From: Microcoleaceae cyanobacterium UBA11344
GTDB taxonomy: Bacteria > Cyanobacteriota > Cyanobacteriia > Cyanobacteriales > Microcoleaceae
Assembly: GCA_003483675.1 (NCBI GenBank)
Contig: DMYK01000005.1
Coordinates: 5,144-11,547 of the forward strand
Reading direction: 5' to 3'
DNA length: 6,404 bases
In this document: one piece after another, positions 5,294 through 6,404 of the stretch
How the letters are laid out: each line of letters opens with the position of its first letter
How positions within the stretch are numbered: the stretch's first letter is position 1
Notes under the pieces: generated by a model
Database searches by the model: none
What the model was told of the DNA's origin: nothing
Seen by the model: only the letters and a program-made list of their open reading frames with translations
Program-made: the position numbers and the translations under genes

Positions 5294-5339
5294 CCTTACT
5301 ACCAACCTGATTTTGGTTCGTAGTAAGGACTTTAGTCCT
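5294..5339. repeat. Dispersed double-hairpin repeat downstream of dnaG
   Basis: CCTTACTAC (5294-5302) pairs with GTAGTAAGG (5320-5328). The stem continues as AACC/GGTT after one C-C mismatch, closing a 7-nt loop. A second stem, AGGAC-TTTA-GTCCT (5326-5339), shares three bases with the first, so both cannot form completely at once. From memory, GGTTCGTAGTAAGGACTTTA is a common intergenic element of filamentous cyanobacteria. It starts 6 nt beyond the dnaG stop and may end that transcript, although no good T-tract follows. Confidence 0.6.
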
Positions 5340-5345
5340 GAAATT

Positions 5346-6404
5346 CTAGAAATTCCCAGTCCAAGGTAAAGCGGTTAAATCGTAAAAATTCACTTGACGC
5401 AGCCGCTCTAATTCCTCGATCCATTCTTGTTCGGCGCGGAATTGTTGGTGATATTCTTCAGCCTGTTCGCGACTGCTAGCAGCATCGGTCTTTTCCCACA
5501 TATTCAGTGCAATACGGCGACGTTTCATGCTGATAATTTGCTCGATACACGCAAGAGCCGATCGAATTGCTAAAGGTGGGCGGCAAACCTGTTTCTCTGA
5601 TAACTCGTTTAAGTGAAATAAATGAGAGATTTGATTAAGTTGATTGGGATATTCTATAAAGCTATCTTGCAACTTCAATATTAACTCAGACGGTGCTATT
5701 TGTAAAGACATTTTGTGCAAAATTTCTGCATTCAAAATTTGATGCCACAAAAATCTGTGGTGAGAAAGGCTAAACTGCACGTCTCTGGCTTCTATGGCTT
5801 CTCTGACATCTTGGCGGTATTCGGGACAGTGCAAATAAATCTGCAATAATTGCGCTTCTGCTTCTTCTAAAAGAGTGCGGGCTACAGCGGCAAAAGTTGA
5901 CTTTGAGGGATTGCTTTTGCTACTTGTAGTCTGCTTCCTGTATTGTTTGTTTGGCTTCAGTTTCTTTCTAATTAACAGCGGCATTGTCAATGATTCATCT
6001 TGACTCAGCCTCTTACCCCAATCGTTAACTACTTGATTTAGCAAGTTTTCCGCTAGCATTTTAGTTAACCGAAAATCTCCTTTGCTGATGATTTCGGCGC
6101 ATTTTTGCAAATAATGTGCTAGTTGATTGTCGTCAGTGATCTTGGTTAATAAATTAATGATTTTTTTAGTAATTTGCTGGTAAGTATCTGCTTGTTTTAA
6201 ATCTTGATTGAGCAGCATTTGTTGAAGTTGCCAGTCGAGCCACAAGGGAGCATTTTTTAGCAATTCTCGATATTGTTCAGGAGAATATTTTTTGAGGAAT
6301 TCATCGGCATCTTTGCCATCGGGAATGTTGAGAACTCGCAGTTGTACTTCGCCTTGATAAGCGAGTTTTTCGATTTCTCCAATCGCCCTTTCTGCCGCTT
6401 GAGT
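5346..6404 (-). CDS. dnaG: DNA primase DnaG, C-terminal part (cut by window edge)
   Basis: DnaG makes the RNA primers for lagging-strand synthesis and is recruited by the replicative helicase DnaB. Only the last 352 residues are inside the window; the zinc-binding domain and most of the TOPRIM catalytic core lie beyond position 6404. The visible part begins at the end of TOPRIM with LAYQGEVQLRVLNIPDGKDADEFLKKY (residues 15-40 of the fragment), the typical LPxGKDxDE-type segment. It continues through the LDWQLQQMLLNQDLKQAD region (56-73) and a low-complexity basic/Ser-Lys linker (KPNKQYRKQTTSSKSNPSKS) to a helical C-terminal domain that should bind DnaB, ending in LTALPWTGNF. The frame is open to the window edge, so the Leu codon at 6263 is not the start. 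The gene converges on the SET gene across transposon debris. Confidence 0.93.
   Translation of the reverse strand, partial: TQAAERAIGEIEKLAYQGEVQLRVLNIPDGKDADEFLKKYSPEQYRELLKNAPLWLDWQLQQMLLNQDLKQADTYQQITKKIINLLTKITDDNQLAHYLQKCAEIISKGDFRLTKMLAENLLNQVVNDWGKRLSQDESLTMPLLIRKKLKPNKQYRKQTTSSKSNPSKSTFAAVARTLLEEAEAQLLQIYLHCPEYRQDVREAIEARDVQFSLSHHRFLWHQILNAEILHKMSLQIAPSELILKLQDSFIEYPNQLNQISHLFHLNELSEKQVCRPPLAIRSALACIEQIISMKRRRIALNMWEKTDAASSREQAEEYHQQFRAEQEWIEELERLRQVNFYDLTALPWTGNF

Overview
The window looks like chromosomal DNA of a filamentous, non-marine cyanobacterium, probably of the Oscillatoriales (Oscillatoria/Microcoleus type). The evidence is about twenty CGATCG cores including two complete HIP1 octamers (GCGATCGC), zinc-free cyanobacterial-type L32, a thylakoid-lumen-type pentapeptide protein, heptanucleotide tandem repeats of the cyanobacterial STRR kind, and dispersed hairpins with a TTTA loop. 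The genus is inference.

Left part (1-2007): rpmF (ribosomal protein L32, +) faces queA (queuosine synthesis, -), and the two share a strong hairpin between their stop codons. Divergent from queA is a 129-residue gene of unknown function (+).

Middle (2008-3573): yraN (UPF0102, PD-(D/E)XK nuclease fold, -) is followed by one heptamer array of eight units and contains a second eight-unit array. The internal array is translated into the loop between two active-site motifs. Divergent from yraN, with start codons only 14 bp apart, is an exported pentapeptide-repeat protein (+). A gene-poor stretch of about 300 bp follows, with two hairpins and a possible decayed reading frame.

Right part (3574-6404): an EamA/DMT-type ten-helix transporter and a compact SET-domain lysine methyltransferase form a likely two-gene operon (+, 21 bp apart). 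Convergent to them is the 3' part of dnaG (primase, -), which runs off the right edge. The 227 bp between the SET gene and dnaG hold debris that appears to be the C-terminal end of an IS1634-like transposase. Two TTTA-loop hairpins flank it, one of them overlapping the SET stop codon.

Most genes are housekeeping genes (translation, tRNA modification, replication, thylakoid lumen) with no shared pathway. The least ordinary items are the transporter/SET pair, the repeat-expanded YraN loop, and the transposon debris that may have supplied the end of the SET gene. No complete mobile element, CRISPR array, tRNA or rRNA was seen.
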